Assembly: GCA_015904055.1 (NCBI GenBank)
Contig: JABMDE010000073.1
Span: forward strand, 1-7,636
Source: Nitrospira sp.
Lineage (GTDB): Bacteria; Nitrospirota; Nitrospiria; Nitrospirales; Nitrospiraceae
Length of the DNA: 7,636 nt
Direction of reading: 5' to 3'
Every line of letters starts with the position of its first letter. Position 1 is the stretch's first letter. Of the stretch, positions 7,076 to 7,636 are shown piece after piece. A program made the position numbers and the translations under genes. Below the pieces are notes generated by a model. The model saw only the letters and a program-made list of their open reading frames with translations, was not told the DNA's origin and did not search any database.

Positions 7076-7112
7076 GTGTCTGATTACTACACTTGTAGCA
7101 GGACACTCTATA
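7076..7112 (-). promoter_or_regulatory. Dyad-symmetric leader and possible -10 element before the operon
   Basis: Nested inverted repeats lie 14-44 nt upstream of the methyltransferase start. The inner pair is CTACA (7087-7091) and TGTAG (7094-7098) around a 2-nt centre. The outer pair is GTGTC (7076-7080) and GACAC (7102-7106), extended by TG/CA with one bulge. A TATAGA on the minus strand at 7112-7107 could be a -10 box, but I find no acceptable -35 at 16-18 nt. The dyad could be a repressor operator overlapping the transcription start, or an RNA stem-loop. No known operator is recognised. Confidence 0.35.
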
Positions 7113-7174
7113 CACGGGCAAGAGCAAGTCATCCGCATTCTTCAGTATGCTTTTGAGACGACACCACCAGCTCC

Positions 7175-7376
7175 GCAGGATGCTCAAAAAGGCCTCGGTT
7201 CTCACCCGCCCACCCCGGTGCGCCGAGACGCCCCGTTCCACGGGCAAGGCCGAAGCGAGCGAAGATGGCGAGGCGCACGCTTCGGCACGTTGAGCCTCTG
7301 AGCGATGCGACCTGCCTGCGCGAAGCGCTTCGGCGAAGGCAGGGAACGCCGCTGGCGGACTGTTTCAGCATCCGGC
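7175..7376. repeat. Palindromic intergenic repeat (~200 bp) with imperfect terminal inverted repeats
   Basis: The two ends are inverted copies of each other: 7175-7194 (GCAGGATGCT, C, AAAAAGGCC) against the reverse complement of 7357-7376 (GCCGGATGCT, G, AAACAGTCC), 16 identities in 20. Inside are several smaller inverted repeats: 7311-7343, GAGGC/GCCTC at 7270-7298, and CCCGT/ACGGG near 7232-7244. No credible gene lies within; the reading frames through it give low-complexity Arg/Ser/Leu-rich peptides. It fills most of the spacer between the barrel gene and the operon, and its right end touches the barrel stop codon. The size, termini and lack of coding capacity fit a non-autonomous (MITE- or REP-like) dispersed repeat. 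Similar GGATGCT-ended repeats are, from memory, common in Nitrospira genomes. It may also end transcription of the barrel gene. Confidence 0.6.
7311..7343. repeat. Strong hairpin within the intergenic repeat
   Basis: The outer arms CCTGCCT (7311-7317) and AGGCAGG (7337-7343) are perfect inverted repeats. Inside, CGC pairs with GCG and the perfect palindrome GAAGCGCTTC forms the tip, with one mismatch and one bulge. It has no downstream T-run on either strand, so it is not a classical intrinsic terminator. It looks like a separate REP-like palindrome inside the larger element. Confidence 0.55.
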
Positions 7377-7636
7377 TAGAAGAATGCTTGGAGAGAAACC
7401 ACCACATCATTGTCGCGGTCGCGGTGGTTGTAATCCATCCGCACCGCCCAGTTCTGGGCAAGGGTGACACGTGAACCGGCATACCAACGAATATCGTCCG
7501 ATTGATCACCGAACGGATATCGGCGATACGACCACGACACCATCAGTTTCCAGCGATCGGTGACATCTGCCAACATCCCCACCGTAGCGCCTCCACCGAC
7601 ACGATGCCGCTCCTCATAGGCCTTGCTGTAGTTCGC
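7376..7636 (-). CDS. C-terminal end of an outer-membrane beta-barrel protein (possibly DUF4105/Lnb-type), cut by the window edge
   Basis: The frame is open from the right edge to TAG at 7378-7376, giving 86 residues. It shows alternating amphipathic strands with tight turns: RVGGGATVGMLADV, RWKLMVSWSYRRYPFG, IRWYAGSRVTLAQNWAVRMDY and NDVVVSLQAFF. The final residue is phenylalanine, the usual C-terminal signal for insertion by the BAM complex. The pattern of a short 'GMLADVTDRWKL' strand, a 'YPFGDQSDD' turn and an 'LAQNWAVRMDYNHRDRDND' strand recalls the barrel that ends DUF4105 (Lnb N-terminal periplasmic domain) proteins, but that is a memory-based guess from a fragment. A GTG at 7582 is in frame but is internal, not a start. 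It is separated from the operon by the repeat and is probably an independent transcription unit. Confidence 0.6.
   Translation of the reverse strand, partial: ANYSKAYEERHRVGGGATVGMLADVTDRWKLMVSWSYRRYPFGDQSDDIRWYAGSRVTLAQNWAVRMDYNHRDRDNDVVVSLQAFF

Noticed and set aside
7185..7200. Intrinsic terminator: T-run after the GAGAACCGAGGCC segment on the minus strand
   Set aside because: The T-run is only five bases and the preceding stem is weak (three-base arms around GTGAGAA), so I do not call it as a separate feature.
7129..7509. 126-codon minus-strand frame covering the spacer
   Set aside because: It reads through the palindromic repeat and antiphase through the barrel coding region. The product is Arg/Ser-rich without a fold, as expected for translated repeat DNA.
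1..7636. CRISPR array, tRNA, rRNA, or phage/defence system
   Set aside because: No regularly spaced direct repeats, tRNA-like cloverleaf, rRNA signature, integrase, nuclease or toxin-antitoxin pair was seen on either strand.

Overview
The window is a stretch of GC-rich bacterial chromosome with a Gram-negative envelope: it encodes a LolA-like periplasmic carrier, an LpxL-like acyltransferase, an MMPL/RND-type exporter and an outer-membrane beta-barrel terminus. All genes I can support lie on the minus strand, so biological order runs from the right edge (7636) to the left edge (1). I lean towards Nitrospirota (Nitrospira-like), mainly because the spacer repeat at 7175-7376 resembles dispersed repeats I remember from Nitrospira genomes. 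That is memory, not a search result.

Layout, right to left. (1) 7636-7376 is the C-terminal end of an outer-membrane beta-barrel protein, cut by the window edge. (2) 7375-7063 is a 313-base spacer without a gene. It holds a ~200-bp palindromic repeat with 20-bp imperfect terminal inverted repeats and an internal hairpin, then a dyad-symmetric leader just before the next gene. (3) 7062-1 is a tightly packed operon: UbiE-like methyltransferase, acyl carrier protein, adenylate-forming acyl/aryl-ACP ligase, hot-dog 3-hydroxyacyl-ACP dehydratase, LpxL/HtrB-like acyltransferase, LolA-like periplasmic protein, MMPL exporter, and the first ~173 residues of a beta-ketoacyl-ACP synthase cut by the left edge. 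One junction has a 2-nt gap; all others overlap by 4-14 nt (GTGA, ATGA and similar), which indicates translational coupling.

The gene set and order match the conserved core of aryl polyene (APE) type II polyketide clusters (ApeE/F ACPs, ApeH ligase, ApeI dehydratase, an acyltransferase, ApeM LolA-like, ApeN MMPL, ApeO ketosynthase). The likely scheme is: the ligase loads an aryl acid on the ACP; ketosynthase, ketoreductase and dehydratase extend it to a polyene; the methyltransferase modifies the head group; the acyltransferase attaches the product to a lipid anchor; and the exporter with the LolA-like carrier moves it to the outer membrane. The ketoreductase, chain-length factor and second ketosynthase are not in the window and would be expected past its left edge.

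The main anomaly is the exporter gene. It is split by an apparent one-base deletion near 1540-1560, leaving two overlapping frames that together make one normal-length protein of about 770 residues.
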